Source: Pseudomonas sp. (GTDB lineage Bacteria; Pseudomonadota; Gammaproteobacteria; Pseudomonadales; Pseudomonadaceae). From it: a stretch of 64,000 nucleotides of DNA. Location of the stretch: positions 27,974 to 91,973 of the forward strand of contig NZ_JAGIBG010000023.1 of assembly GCF_017744435.1 (NCBI RefSeq), in the 5' to 3' direction. The first letter of the stretch is position 1, and each line of letters begins with the position of its first letter. Below, piece by piece: positions 1-8,440 of this stretch. The translations under genes and the position numbers were made by a program. The notes beneath the pieces were generated by a model. It did not search any database and was not told the origin of the DNA. It worked only from the letters and a program-made list of their open reading frames with translations.

Positions 1-5
1 AAGGC

Positions 6-374
6 TTAGCAAGGAAAGATTCCTGCTTTATAGCTGGCAAGTAACTGATCGCAGTGAGAAGACACAAGACCTTTTACCAGAGCATCAGCAATCAAACCGA
101 TATCATCACAGACGTAAGCGGCAATGTCAGCGTCTTCGGTGAGGCGAAACATAGCCTTGAATGCAAACTCCCTCAACGAGGTAACATCAGCTTCGGCCAT
201 TGGGTTTTGATAGCTCATTTCACGCAGTGCTTCAAATGCACTTCCCCAGGCATTGTCAAAAGCAGGTCGCTCACGCTTATCGAGCAAGGCCTCCCAGTCT
301 TCGACACCTGCTGCAATAGCCTCGAAGAAGCCTTTTCCATGGATCAGATGTGTGAACGTAGCCAAGTCTTTCAA
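6..374 (-). CDS. Putative orphan immunity-type small protein
   Basis: This 122-residue acidic, soluble protein has no signal peptide or membrane segment. I do not recognise its family. The start is a TTG at 374; a good Shine-Dalgarno (GAGGAG, about 9 bases upstream) supports it, and an in-frame stop lies just upstream, so no longer start is possible. The stop is six bases from the window edge. It is AT-richer than the T6SS genes and is the last member seen of a row of small minus-strand genes behind the rhs gene, the usual position of displaced toxin-immunity genes. The immunity role is inferred only from that position; it could be an unrelated small cytosolic protein. Confidence 0.6.
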   Translation of the reverse strand: MKDLATFTHLIHGKGFFEAIAAGVEDWEALLDKRERPAFDNAWGSAFEALREMSYQNPMAEADVTSLREFAFKAMFRLTEDADIAAYVCDDIGLIADALVKGLVSSHCDQLLASYKAGIFPC

Positions 375-578
375 CCGCTTAAGCTCCTCTCATCCTTAGT
401 CAAGAAAATCGTCATACTCGTGGCAATGTAGGACAGCGCCAATATATTCATAAATTATTCCTCAAAGCAACCCAGCAATTAATCGCAACAAAACCTCGCA
501 TGTAGCCTGGGCAAGAATGAAGTCCTACTCATATGCAATACATATCGCCACGATACCGCGATCCCCATGCCCCATCAA

Positions 579-905
579 CTAACCCCTGTAAACATAAATC
601 TTCGAATCATCATTAAAAAAACACAGACCAACCAAATCATCGCCATATCGCTCTACAAATATTTCCGTACCAGGCATGCTGTTAGTGGCATATACAACCA
701 TTGAAGACACCTGCCGACCTTCATACTTATACTCATAACACCAGTACTCGCCATCATCTTCTAGGCGACACGAGATATATGGATCTCCATTTTCAAAGAC
801 AACACCAGAGACGCGAACCGCTTCTCCATCATCATTAAATCGAACTGACGACCTGATCCGACCCTCTTCCTGATATATTTCAGTTTCTATTACCGTCGAA
901 CTCAC
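579..905 (-). CDS. Small acidic protein, probable orphan immunity protein (second gene of a pair)
   Basis: The product is 108 residues, strongly acidic and rich in aromatic residues and predicted beta strands (alternating short hydrophobic and charged runs). It has no signal peptide or membrane segment. It starts at a GTG that overlaps the stop of the preceding gene in a GTGA arrangement, so the two are almost certainly translated together. I do not recognise the family. Such small acidic proteins, paired and placed behind an rhs fragment, are typical of polymorphic-toxin immunity genes, but here the toxin is not visible. Function is inferred from context only. Confidence 0.6.
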   Translation of the reverse strand: MSSTVIETEIYQEEGRIRSSVRFNDDGEAVRVSGVVFENGDPYISCRLEDDGEYWCYEYKYEGRQVSSMVVYATNSMPGTEIFVERYGDDLVGLCFFNDDSKIYVYRG

Positions 906-1171
906 ACCGTATATATCTGACCTATAAAATCCTCCGGCCTCAGAACAATAAAACTTAAAGCAATTTTTTTGCTATTTGGCTCATCATCTAAAATAGGAGA
1001 CGGAGTCTCTCCGGCCAACTCTAGTCCAAAAGGTACTATTGAAAAACTAGGACCCTTCGACCATTTTACACCCTCACCTTTGACCTGCTGCGCACACGAA
1101 ATTTCAGGAGGGTCCATTTCAAATTTAGACTGTAAATTTTCGAATAAAACCTTGAATTTTGCGGGAATCAT
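902..1171 (-). CDS. Small protein, probable orphan immunity-type protein (first gene of a pair)
   Basis: An 89-residue soluble protein of unknown family. The ATG at 1171 is preferred over the GTG at 1177, because a full Shine-Dalgarno (AGGAGG at 1177-1182, read on the minus strand) sits five bases before the ATG and overlaps the GTG. The gene begins 35 bases after the end of the rhs core fragment and overlaps the next gene by four bases. This is the slot normally occupied by the immunity gene of an Rhs tip, yet the fragment upstream carries no tip. Alternatively one gene of the pair could be a small toxin and the other its antidote. Confidence 0.6.
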   Translation of the reverse strand: MIPAKFKVLFENLQSKFEMDPPEISCAQQVKGEGVKWSKGPSFSIVPFGLELAGETPSPILDDEPNSKKIALSFIVLRPEDFIGQIYTV

Positions 1172-1205
1172 AAGCACCTCCTAACAGCAAACTTTTTGCC
1201 GTTAT

Positions 1206-1842
1206 TTAATTGTTCTGGCAGATGGCCTGGCCCTTGCCGCCGGTGTGGCTGTGCACCTGGCCATAGACGTTGTAGGTGAAGGATTCTTTGGTTCCGTCCG
1301 GATGGGTGATGCGCAGCACTTCCCCGTCCGGTTTGCGCTCCAGGCTGGTGGTCTGGTTCAGCGCATCGGTCACGGCCACCAAGTGCTGGCGCTCGTCATA
1401 GCGGTAATAGGTGCTCTTGCCGGAGCAATCCTGATAACGCTCGACCTGGGCCAGGGTGTTCCACCACAGGTACTTGGACTTGTAGGTCGCATCGATGATG
1501 GTGTGCGGCAGGCCATCGTCGCTGTTGAGGTACTCGGTCATCTGGCCGAGGACATCGAATTCGGCGAGCAGGTTGCCCTTGTCGTCGTAACGCGCTCGCC
1601 AGGTGCTGCCATCCGGGTAACTGACCTGGGTCACCAGCGTCGTCAGGTGGTGATACTCGTAGGCGGTCTTGCGGCACAGCGGATCGGTTTCTTCGAGCAG
1701 GCGGGCATATTCGTCGTACTTGAAGGTCAGGCGATTACCGTCCGGCAAGTCGAGGCCGACCATGTTGCCGTTCTCGTCCAGCGCGATGGCGTAGCGCTCA
1801 CCACCGTAGTCACGGCTGGCGACCACGCGGTGGTCGGCGTTA
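1206..1842 (-). pseudogene. Displaced fragment of Rhs core (YD-repeat region)
   Basis: About 200 codons reproduce an internal stretch of the full rhs gene (its counterpart is at roughly 5790-6420). I count about 14 amino-acid differences over the aligned stretch. Similarity starts abruptly near 1842, next to a 7-bp inverted repeat (ctgaggc/gcctcag, 1852-1869). It stops at residues GKGQ, after which a short unrelated tail (AICQNN) and a stop follow. There is no credible start codon and no PAAR, core end or toxin tip, so it is not a functional effector. Such fragments are known remnants or donors of Rhs tip exchange by homologous recombination in the shared core. Confidence 0.85.
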
Positions 1843-2025
1843 CTGGAATGACTGAGGCTAGCGCCTCAGCCCTCCAACGTTAAGTTATTAAAGATCCCAG
1901 CCACACTGAATCCACTTAAAATGTATGACACCGGAGGAAATATTAAAGCCAGAATTTACTGACAATCTCGCCAAAGCGCTAAAGCCAATAAATGCTTTCA
2001 GCCTTCAGGGCACCACCTCACACAC

Positions 2026-2529
2026 TTACTGATCAACTTGATCCTCATAAATCAAGGACTCAATAAACTCATGAAATGACAACGAAAGAATCCTTTGGGC
2101 ATTGATGTGATTTAGATGCATATCAATACCTGGCTGAAAAATGTCCACCGCAAAATAAATCACCTTGCCCTCATTTTTATCAAGGCAAATAAAATTACCC
2201 GCCTCATCTACGGCAAATGGCACCAAGTGTGTGGGCAAGACATTCCTGCTCACCATAAACCTGAAACAACCACCTATGCACTTAGTCTCATCATTGTCTA
2301 CAGCCCCACCACTAGCAATACTCTTAAAATCCTCAACTCTAATCGGCTCATAATTTTCGTCTTCCGCCCAAAATGTCCGATTAGGCTCACCCCCATTGAA
2401 GGTCAGGTATAGCGCCCTAAATTCGGCAGGAAATCTCATACCGATTTCAGACTCAAGTGCATCAACATCAAGCCCAGAAATAGCGACATCAGAATTGAAG
2501 AGTTTAAAATCATCCACTACATAGCCCAC
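2026..2529 (-). CDS. SUKH (SMI1/KNR4) family immunity protein, second copy
   Basis: A 167-residue protein of the SMI1/KNR4 (SUKH-1) fold. It shows an N-terminal helix pair with a 'P.EFR.LYL.FNGG.P' motif, a central GGC segment, and the late 'PFA.DE.GN.ICLD' motif that marks the family. It is a diverged paralogue of the immunity protein at 3207-3695 with the same motif order. SUKH proteins bind and neutralise nuclease toxins in the cytoplasm. Its partner is probably the toxin whose tail survives just upstream (2598-2711). The start is a GTG with no clear Shine-Dalgarno, so an internal start is possible. Family assignment is firm; the partner is inferred. Confidence 0.85.
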   Translation of the reverse strand: MGYVVDDFKLFNSDVAISGLDVDALESEIGMRFPAEFRALYLTFNGGEPNRTFWAEDENYEPIRVEDFKSIASGGAVDNDETKCIGGCFRFMVSRNVLPTHLVPFAVDEAGNFICLDKNEGKVIYFAVDIFQPGIDMHLNHINAQRILSLSFHEFIESLIYEDQVDQ

Positions 2530-2597
2530 AGCAAGTTGTAGGCGTTGACTTTTGTGGGCGACTCTTCAGCCCCCTTGCCCTGAGAGATAGCTACAGC

Positions 2598-2711
2598 TTA
2601 CGGCATCCCGTAAGATCCAGAAGGCAAGCCGAAATGCTTCTCCAATTGTGCCGCCGACCCTATACATGGCAACAACGCCAAGCCATTAAAAATTCCGACC
2701 ACACAATCCAT
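2598..2711 (-). pseudogene. Remnant C-terminal tail of a WHH-type Rhs toxin
   Basis: Translation of this 37-codon stretch ends with a 19-residue segment (after Leu-Leu-Pro-Cys-Ile-Gly) of which I count 13 residues identical to the corresponding segment of the intact Rhs tip, including QxEKHFGL, SG and YG. The catalytic Trp-His-His part is absent. It lies 68 bases ahead of the second SUKH gene, the same order as the intact toxin and its immunity gene. It is best read as what is left of an older tip after the rest was lost. The upstream boundary is uncertain; the ATG at 2711 is only the first available codon. Confidence 0.6.
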
Positions 2712-3206
2712 ATAGAAAGCATCATTCCTCAAAAATCCAAATCTGAGCTTTCCGATTACTTATACTAAAACCACAAAGACTTGCCAACCTGCTGGCATAA
2801 CGTGCTACCACTCAAGATTCAACCACACCATCACAATTTAACGCCCTAAAGATTTGATAATAATACTTATCCCCGACCACGCCAAACATGTTAATAGCGA
2901 TTACTCTCGAACAAATAATCGCCATGCCATGCACTTTACCCAAACTCATTAACCACATAATATTGGCGCAAAGCATAATACCCAAAACTACCACGAGGTT
3001 CTCCAGCAACAGTATCTACCGCAGCACATTGCGCGTCCTCATGCAAGGCTGATTCGTCCCGCTTACCGAAATGTGTCTAACGGGGATCACTCCGACCAGA
3101 AGGCCTCGCAATTATACAAATAGCATAGGCCGTTCCAGCATTACACTTTCTATATAGATTCCTCCACCTTACTGGGCAAAGTCCAAAACGATTTTTTGCA
3201 GCTTTT
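2712..3206 (-). other. AT-rich intergenic stretch in the tip graveyard, one doubtful ORF
   Basis: About 500 bases between the intact immunity gene and the toxin-tail remnant, with clearly lower GC than the T6SS genes. The only ORF is 2812-3009 (minus strand, TTG start, 65 residues). Its first half is hydrophobic (a run of Leu/Val/Ile/Met), so it could encode one membrane segment, but it lacks a Shine-Dalgarno and a recognisable family. I regard it as probably not a gene. No other coding or structural feature was seen. Confidence 0.4.
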
Positions 3207-3695
3207 TCAAAAATCAACGTCCGATTCATGCTTTAGGCCAGAGACAAAAGCATCAAATGTCTCAGCAAGCCAGCGATAAGCATTTAATTGATTCTCAGTA
3301 ATAGTCAAATCTGAGTCAAAAGAGTCGGTTGCATAAAAACAGACACCTCCATCGACCAAGTCAAGACAGAAAAAATTACCACCATCATCAATAGCAAACG
3401 GGAGCAAGGTTGCCGGTATAACTTTTCGCCCTGTCATTGCCATATAGCACCCGCCTAGATACTTTGTATCAGAAGCATCTTGAGCGTCAGACCGGGCGAT
3501 GGCTTTAAACCTCTTTAATCGAATTGCTTCGTTTTCGTCATCACCATCCCACCAATCTCTATCAGGCACGCCGCCATTATGCTTCAAAAAGAACTGTTTG
3601 AATGAGTCAGGCAAATGAGTGGAAACCTGACTCTCAAGAACCTCGACATCACTTACTTCAATAGCCGACTCAGATCTTGACAACTTTATTGACAT
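3207..3695 (-). CDS. SUKH (SMI1/KNR4) immunity protein for the adjacent Rhs nuclease tip
   Basis: A 162-residue SMI1/KNR4 fold protein, acidic, with the family motifs 'PDSFKQFFLKHNGG.P', a central GGC segment and 'LPFA.DDGGNFFCLD'. It begins 15 bases after the rhs stop, behind a good Shine-Dalgarno (GAGAGG, six bases before ATG). The two genes are therefore a toxin-immunity unit. SUKH proteins are established partners of HNH/WHH-type nuclease tips, which matches the toxin here. It should act in the cytoplasm by binding the tip released from a sister cell or before secretion. A diverged paralogue lies downstream at 2026-2529. Confidence 0.9.
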   Translation of the reverse strand: MSIKLSRSESAIEVSDVEVLESQVSTHLPDSFKQFFLKHNGGVPDRDWWDGDDENEAIRLKRFKAIARSDAQDASDTKYLGGCYMAMTGRKVIPATLLPFAIDDGGNFFCLDLVDGGVCFYATDSFDSDLTITENQLNAYRWLAETFDAFVSGLKHESDVDF

Positions 3696-3710
3696 GACAA
3701 ACCTCTCAAA

Positions 3711-6700
3711 TCAGCATGTTCCGGTATTAGTTTTTGGAGCACGACCTTTAAGCCAGCCTTTATCTTGAGCAATAGCAATCGACTCTGGCTTGCCATAACG
3801 ACCCGAGCGCAAACCAAAATGCTTTTCATATTGGGACACAGAACCGCCATGCGGGAAAGTCGCTTCATGCGCCGACGTTTTAACAAGCTGCATAGTCGTC
3901 TTACCCGTCTTGGGATCGAAGTCATCCACATGATGCCATGTATAATCATCGACGGCAGGATTAGAAGCCTTTATTCCAGCCTCTTTAAATGCTTGTGTAA
4001 AGTCCCGCGGCCTTGAACCCTGCATGGTTATCGTCACAATATTTTTCTGATTTCCGGTCACCGGGAACAGATCAGGGGAACCAGTAAAATCAACACCTTT
4101 ATACGCCCACCCCCACGGATCGATCCATGTGCATGGATTTGGTGCATAACGATAGAGATTTGCGCCGCCCAACAACCCTACTGGATCCTGACTAATGAAA
4201 CGGCCACTTTGCGGAGCATAGTATCTAAAAGTATTGTAATGCAGGTCCGTTTCGTCATCGAAGTACTGACCTTGGAATCGTAGATTCTGATCGACTTCAC
4301 TAACGGCTAGCTGCTCCACAGCCCCCCACGAGCGATACGTCGCCTGCCAAACGATCTTGCCATCGCTATCCGTCAGCTCAAGTGGCGTACCAATCTGGTC
4401 AGTATGGAAGTAGTAGAGCTTCTGCTCTTCCCCTTCAATCTGATCGACCCGCGCCAACGGCGCATAGCTACTCGGCTCATACAGGTACAGGATGCTCTGC
4501 CCAGGCGTCTCTTCCCGCAGCATCCTCAAGCCTTGCCAGAGGAAGCGCTTGTGCTCGACTACGCCGTTGATCTCAGCCTGTTTGGCCACCCGCCGCCCAA
4601 GGCTGTCGTAGCGATACTGCCCGGTACTCTCCAGCTTGCCATTGACCACGGTTTCAGCCCGAACCAACCGGTTCTCGCAGTCATAGGCAAAGGTCTGCAG
4701 CTTGCTGTGCCCCGAGCGCTTCTCGATCAGGTTGCCCCAAGGGTCGTAGCGATACTCCTGATCCCGCCACTGCTTGATCCGGTTGTCCTTGACCTTGTCA
4801 AACTGCCGGGCATTGAAGTTCAGGCGGTTCGCCGCCGCGTCGTAGCGGAACTCTTCGCCGCCCACCAGCGAGCCGGTATCACGGCTGCGCAACTGGCCGT
4901 TGGCTTCATATTCGTACTTGATCTCGCCGCGTAGCTTGTCGAGGGTACGCACCAACTCACCGGCCGGGTCATACTGGTAACGACGGTGAATCGGGTTGTA
5001 GACGTGCTCCACCAGCAGCGAGGTATTGATGCCAGTGTTATGTACCTGCGAAAGCTTGTCTGCGGGCAAGGTCGAGGCAAACTGCCAGGCCTTGCGCCCC
5101 ATCGCGTCATAGCCAAAGCAACTGGTGAGCTTGCCCTGGGTGCGATAGACCTCACGGTGCAGGTCGTCGCGCTCCATGTCGCTGATTACCTGACCGTCCA
5201 GATTCAGCTGGTGCAGGTGCCCGCTGCCGTAATACAGGTGGTTGACCTTGCGGCCATCTGGCAGGGTCAAGGTGGTCAGGTTGCTGAGCGGATCGTACTC
5301 GTAGCCCAGTGTCCCATCGGGCGTGATTTCCTGCGTCAACCGGCCCAGCAGGTCGTAGGCGTACTCCAGCTTTTCTTCGGTTACCCCAAGCTGCTTGCCG
5401 GTACCACTCGGGTGGCGCTCAATGCTCAGCAACCGGTCACCGTCGTCGTAGGTGAACTGCTGCTGCGCATCGCGATTGAGCTTGGCGATCAAGCGGCCAA
5501 TGCTGTCGCGCTCGAACAGCGTATGCCGCTCCGGGCGCTCGGCATTATCGCCGTAGCCAATCTCATCCAGCCGGGTGAGATGACCACCGACGTTGTAGCT
5601 GAAGCGTCGGGTCAGGTTATCCACCCGCACCTCTTCGCTCAGCCGATCCGAGGCGTCGTAGGCAAAGCTGTACGTCGCATTGTTCTCGTTGACCAATGCA
5701 GTCAGGCGCACGGCTTTGTCGTACTCGTAACGTACACGCTGGCCCTTGGCATCCTCGCGGCTGCTCGGCAGCCCACGGGCGGTGCGCATCAGGCGGATGG
5801 TCTGGCCCTTGCCGTCGGTGTGGCTGAGCACCTGGCCGTAGACGTTGTAGGTGAAGGTTTCCTTGGTGCCGTCCGGATGGGTGATACGCAGCACTTCCCC
5901 GTCCGGTTTGCGCTCCAACGAAGTGGTCTGGTTCAGCGCATCGGTCACCGCCACCAGGTGCTGACGCTCGTCATAGCGGTAGTAGGTGCTCTTGCCGGAG
6001 CAGTCCTGGTAACGCTCAACCTGGGCCAGGGTGTTCCACCACAGGTACTTGGACTTGTAGGTCGCATCGATGATGGTGTGCGGCAGGCCGTCATCGCTGT
6101 TGAGGTATTCGGTCATCTGGCCGAGGGCATCGAACTCGGCGAGCAGGTTGCCCTTGTCGTCGTAACGCGCCGTCCAGGTGCTGCCGTCCGGGTAGCTGAC
6201 CTGGGTCACCAGCGTGGTCAGGTGGTGGTATTCGTACTGGATCTTGCGGCCCAGCGGATCGGTTTCTTCGAGCAGGCGGGCGAACTCGTCGTACTTGAAG
6301 GTCAGGCGATTGCCTTCTGGCAAGCTCAAACCGACCATGTTGCCCTGCTCGTCCAGGTCGATGGCGTAACGCTCGCCACCGTAGTCGCGGCTGGCGACTA
6401 CGCGATGATCCGCGTTGTACTGCACTTCCAGTTCGCGGCCGAGCACGTCGGTGGCCCAGCTGGTGCGGGCGTCGAGGTCGTAGCGGAAATGGTAGTGCTC
6501 GCCATCGCTGGTCCAGTGCTCGACCACCCGTGGTTTATCGCCCTGGGTTTCCCAGCGGTAGTGGCAGCCCAGGCCCAGGGCGTTGCTGTGGGTCACCATC
6601 AGGCCTTCGGCGTAGCTGAAGCTGCGCACGGTATCGCCGTTGCGGTTGATGACCGTGGTCAGCTGGCCGTGTTCGTCGTAGCGGTACTGGGTCAGCGTTT

Positions 6701-7931
6701 CGACGGCCTGGTTGTCGACCACGCGCTTGATGTCGGTCAGCCGGCCCAGCGGGTGGTCGTAGTGCAGGTGCACGCGGGTGCCGCCGGTGGCGCTGATGTC
6801 GGTCAGGGTGCCATCGGGGGTGCGGGTGAAGTGCAGGAAGTGGCCGAGGGCGTTTTCGATGCGTTGCAGCGGGACTTCGGTGTTGCTGTCTGGCACCTCG
6901 CCGAAGTAGAAGAACAGGTTGTCGAGGGTCTGCAGCAGGTAGTGGCCGCCCTCGGTGCACACCAGGTACACCTGTTCGTGCGGGTTGTAGATGCGCTCGC
7001 CCGGCTGCAGGGTCACGAACGGGACTTCGCGGCCCTGGTTGTCAGTCAGGTAGATGAACGAGCCCTGGCGGCGCAGGCTCTGCTCCCAGGGCAGCACCCA
7101 GCCGCGGCCGAGCACGCTGTCGACGGTAAGGTCGCTGGCGTAGAAGCGCGACCACTCGATCGGCATCAGGCCGGGCAGGCTGAAGTCGATTTCATCGGGG
7201 ATCAGCTTGCGGCCGGTAGTGAGGTCGACCGGATTGCCGATCAGGCCACCGATGGCTTTGCGTGCCACGGGCTCGATCACGTAGCGACTGGCGACTTCAC
7301 CGGCGATGAAGCCTGCGGTGAACTTGAGGGCGCAAGGCATGATGGCTTTCATGCCGGCCTGGGTACCGGCCTTGATCAACTGGGCGATACCGCCGGCGGC
7401 ACCGGCGATGGCCATCAGTACATCCACGGTGGTACGCAGCCATTGCGGGATTTCGTCGTCGACCGGCAGGTAGCGATAGGTACCGCCACCGACGATGACG
7501 TTATCCGAACCACCGGAGATGGTCGCACCGCAGGTCAGTTTGTCGCCCTTGCGCGCAGCGGCGACGCTGTTGATGAAGACGTTGGTCGAGCCTTCGGCGA
7601 TCTGCACCGGCCCGGGGTGCTTGTCGCAGGCACCGATGCTTTTTTCGACGCGGGCGGCCTTGCGGCTGTTGATGAAGACGTTGGGTGAGGCAGTGGTTAT
7701 CGTCCCTGAGGGGGACGAGAACATACTGCCTATCGCCTCTCCGGCGGCGGTCAGCAAGCTGCCTCCGATACCGGCCGCGAGGCCGGCCAGCAAGGCCACG
7801 CCGAACCCGCAGGTGAAGGTGGCGATGGCCACCGTGGCCACTAGCGCGATGCCCAGGGCAGCTCCGATCAGGAAGCCGCCCAGCGCGCTGGTGTGCGAAA
7901 TGTCGTCGCCAAACCTGGCCGCTTCGAACAT
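3711..7931 (-). CDS. rhsA: T6SS prePAAR-Rhs effector with C-terminal WHH nuclease tip
   Basis: 1406 residues. Residues 4-13 give the prePAAR motif AARxxDxxxH. A hydrophobic region follows (about 17-60), then a PAAR-like domain (about 78-152, with repeated VFINS motifs), and a second hydrophobic region (about 165-225). The Rhs YD-repeat shell runs to a core-end motif near 1250-1275 that reads DPWGW where DPxGL is usual. The last 131 residues (bases 3711-4106) are an AT-richer tip with Trp1332-His-His, His1355 and His1361, the pattern of WHH nucleases of the HNH/endonuclease VII group. It should sit on VgrG, be held in solution by the two Eag proteins upstream, and cleave DNA in target cells. 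The region around 5790-6420 is duplicated at 1206-1842. The nuclease activity is inferred from motifs. Confidence 0.93.
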   Translation of the reverse strand: MFEAARFGDDISHTSALGGFLIGAALGIALVATVAIATFTCGFGVALLAGLAAGIGGSLLTAAGEAIGSMFSSPSGTITTASPNVFINSRKAARVEKSIGACDKHPGPVQIAEGSTNVFINSVAAARKGDKLTCGATISGGSDNVIVGGGTYRYLPVDDEIPQWLRTTVDVLMAIAGAAGGIAQLIKAGTQAGMKAIMPCALKFTAGFIAGEVASRYVIEPVARKAIGGLIGNPVDLTTGRKLIPDEIDFSLPGLMPIEWSRFYASDLTVDSVLGRGWVLPWEQSLRRQGSFIYLTDNQGREVPFVTLQPGERIYNPHEQVYLVCTEGGHYLLQTLDNLFFYFGEVPDSNTEVPLQRIENALGHFLHFTRTPDGTLTDISATGGTRVHLHYDHPLGRLTDIKRVVDNQAVETLTQYRYDEHGQLTTVINRNGDTVRSFSYAEGLMVTHSNALGLGCHYRWETQGDKPRVVEHWTSDGEHYHFRYDLDARTSWATDVLGRELEVQYNADHRVVASRDYGGERYAIDLDEQGNMVGLSLPEGNRLTFKYDEFARLLEETDPLGRKIQYEYHHLTTLVTQVSYPDGSTWTARYDDKGNLLAEFDALGQMTEYLNSDDGLPHTIIDATYKSKYLWWNTLAQVERYQDCSGKSTYYRYDERQHLVAVTDALNQTTSLERKPDGEVLRITHPDGTKETFTYNVYGQVLSHTDGKGQTIRLMRTARGLPSSREDAKGQRVRYEYDKAVRLTALVNENNATYSFAYDASDRLSEEVRVDNLTRRFSYNVGGHLTRLDEIGYGDNAERPERHTLFERDSIGRLIAKLNRDAQQQFTYDDGDRLLSIERHPSGTGKQLGVTEEKLEYAYDLLGRLTQEITPDGTLGYEYDPLSNLTTLTLPDGRKVNHLYYGSGHLHQLNLDGQVISDMERDDLHREVYRTQGKLTSCFGYDAMGRKAWQFASTLPADKLSQVHNTGINTSLLVEHVYNPIHRRYQYDPAGELVRTLDKLRGEIKYEYEANGQLRSRDTGSLVGGEEFRYDAAANRLNFNARQFDKVKDNRIKQWRDQEYRYDPWGNLIEKRSGHSKLQTFAYDCENRLVRAETVVNGKLESTGQYRYDSLGRRVAKQAEINGVVEHKRFLWQGLRMLREETPGQSILYLYEPSSYAPLARVDQIEGEEQKLYYFHTDQIGTPLELTDSDGKIVWQATYRSWGAVEQLAVSEVDQNLRFQGQYFDDETDLHYNTFRYYAPQSGRFISQDPVGLLGGANLYRYAPNPCTWIDPWGWAYKGVDFTGSPDLFPVTGNQKNIVTITMQGSRPRDFTQAFKEAGIKASNPAVDDYTWHHVDDFDPKTGKTTMQLVKTSAHEATFPHGGSVSQYEKHFGLRSGRYGKPESIAIAQDKGWLKGRAPKTNTGTC

Positions 7932-7937
7932 GAAGGG

Positions 7938-8405
7938 TTACTCCTGTTCGCCGGGCTCGGCGCTGGCCGCGACCGGGTTGCGCGGGGTGAAACTGGCCAG
8001 CAGGTTGTCCCAGTCCTGGTTCTGCTGGGCACTGAAGTCAGCTTGTGCAGTCGTGGAGAAGATCAGCGCACGCCCGGGGCTGATGATGAAGGCGGCCTGG
8101 CGCTGGTACAGCGGGCGGCCCTGGTTCATGTAGTAGGCGTCAATCTGGATGCCGGCGACCGGCACGGTCGCCGAGAGCAAGACGGCTTTGTTGCCCATGC
8201 GGGTGTAGCCGCGCAGCTTCGAGGTGAGCATCTTGATCTGGCGGTCGACATAGGCCTGCAGTGCTTCGTCGGGCAGCAAGGTGTCACGCGAGATGGTGAT
8301 GCTCAACGGTGCCGGGACACTGGCACCAAGGACGAACATGTTGACCGTGCGGTCCTCGAAACCTGTCGGCAGTGCGATGCTGCCTTCCTGCAACTCGTAG
8401 TCCAT
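7938..8405 (-). CDS. DUF1795/DcrB-like Eag chaperone for Rhs effector
   Basis: 155 residues of the DcrB/DUF1795 fold (start MDYELQEGSI, 'LP.GFEDRTVN.FVLG', late 'D.LLASF'). I place the start at the ATG at 8405, behind AGGAA, because longer in-frame extensions run into the upstream gene in another frame. Proteins of this type (EagR/EagT6) bind the transmembrane segments of prePAAR effectors and keep them soluble until they are loaded on VgrG. It ends seven bases before rhs, fitting a dedicated partner. It is shorter and without the extra N-terminal region of the second Eag gene. Confidence 0.88.
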   Translation of the reverse strand: MDYELQEGSIALPTGFEDRTVNMFVLGASVPAPLSITISRDTLLPDEALQAYVDRQIKMLTSKLRGYTRMGNKAVLLSATVPVAGIQIDAYYMNQGRPLYQRQAAFIISPGRALIFSTTAQADFSAQQNQDWDNLLASFTPRNPVAASAEPGEQE

Positions 8406-8440
8406 GCGATGAAAATTCCTGATAGCAAAAAGAATGGGGG

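Noticed and set aside
3010..3206. Possible further toxin-tail remnant in the minus strand (...PSGRSDPR stop)
   Set aside because: Only a few residues resemble the known tails and the reading frame is interrupted; indistinguishable from chance.
3686..3949. 87-codon minus-strand frame over the rhs end
   Set aside because: It lies out of frame within the toxin tip and the start of the immunity gene, both well supported.
4200..7000. Tandem-repeat array inside rhs
   Set aside because: These are the degenerate YD repeats of the Rhs cage at protein level, not a CRISPR or satellite array.
4986..7688. Long open frame (900 codons) on the plus strand opposite rhs
   Set aside because: It mirrors the YD-repeat gene on the other strand; the composition of high-GC repeats keeps the antisense frame open. 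No ribosome site or family resemblance.
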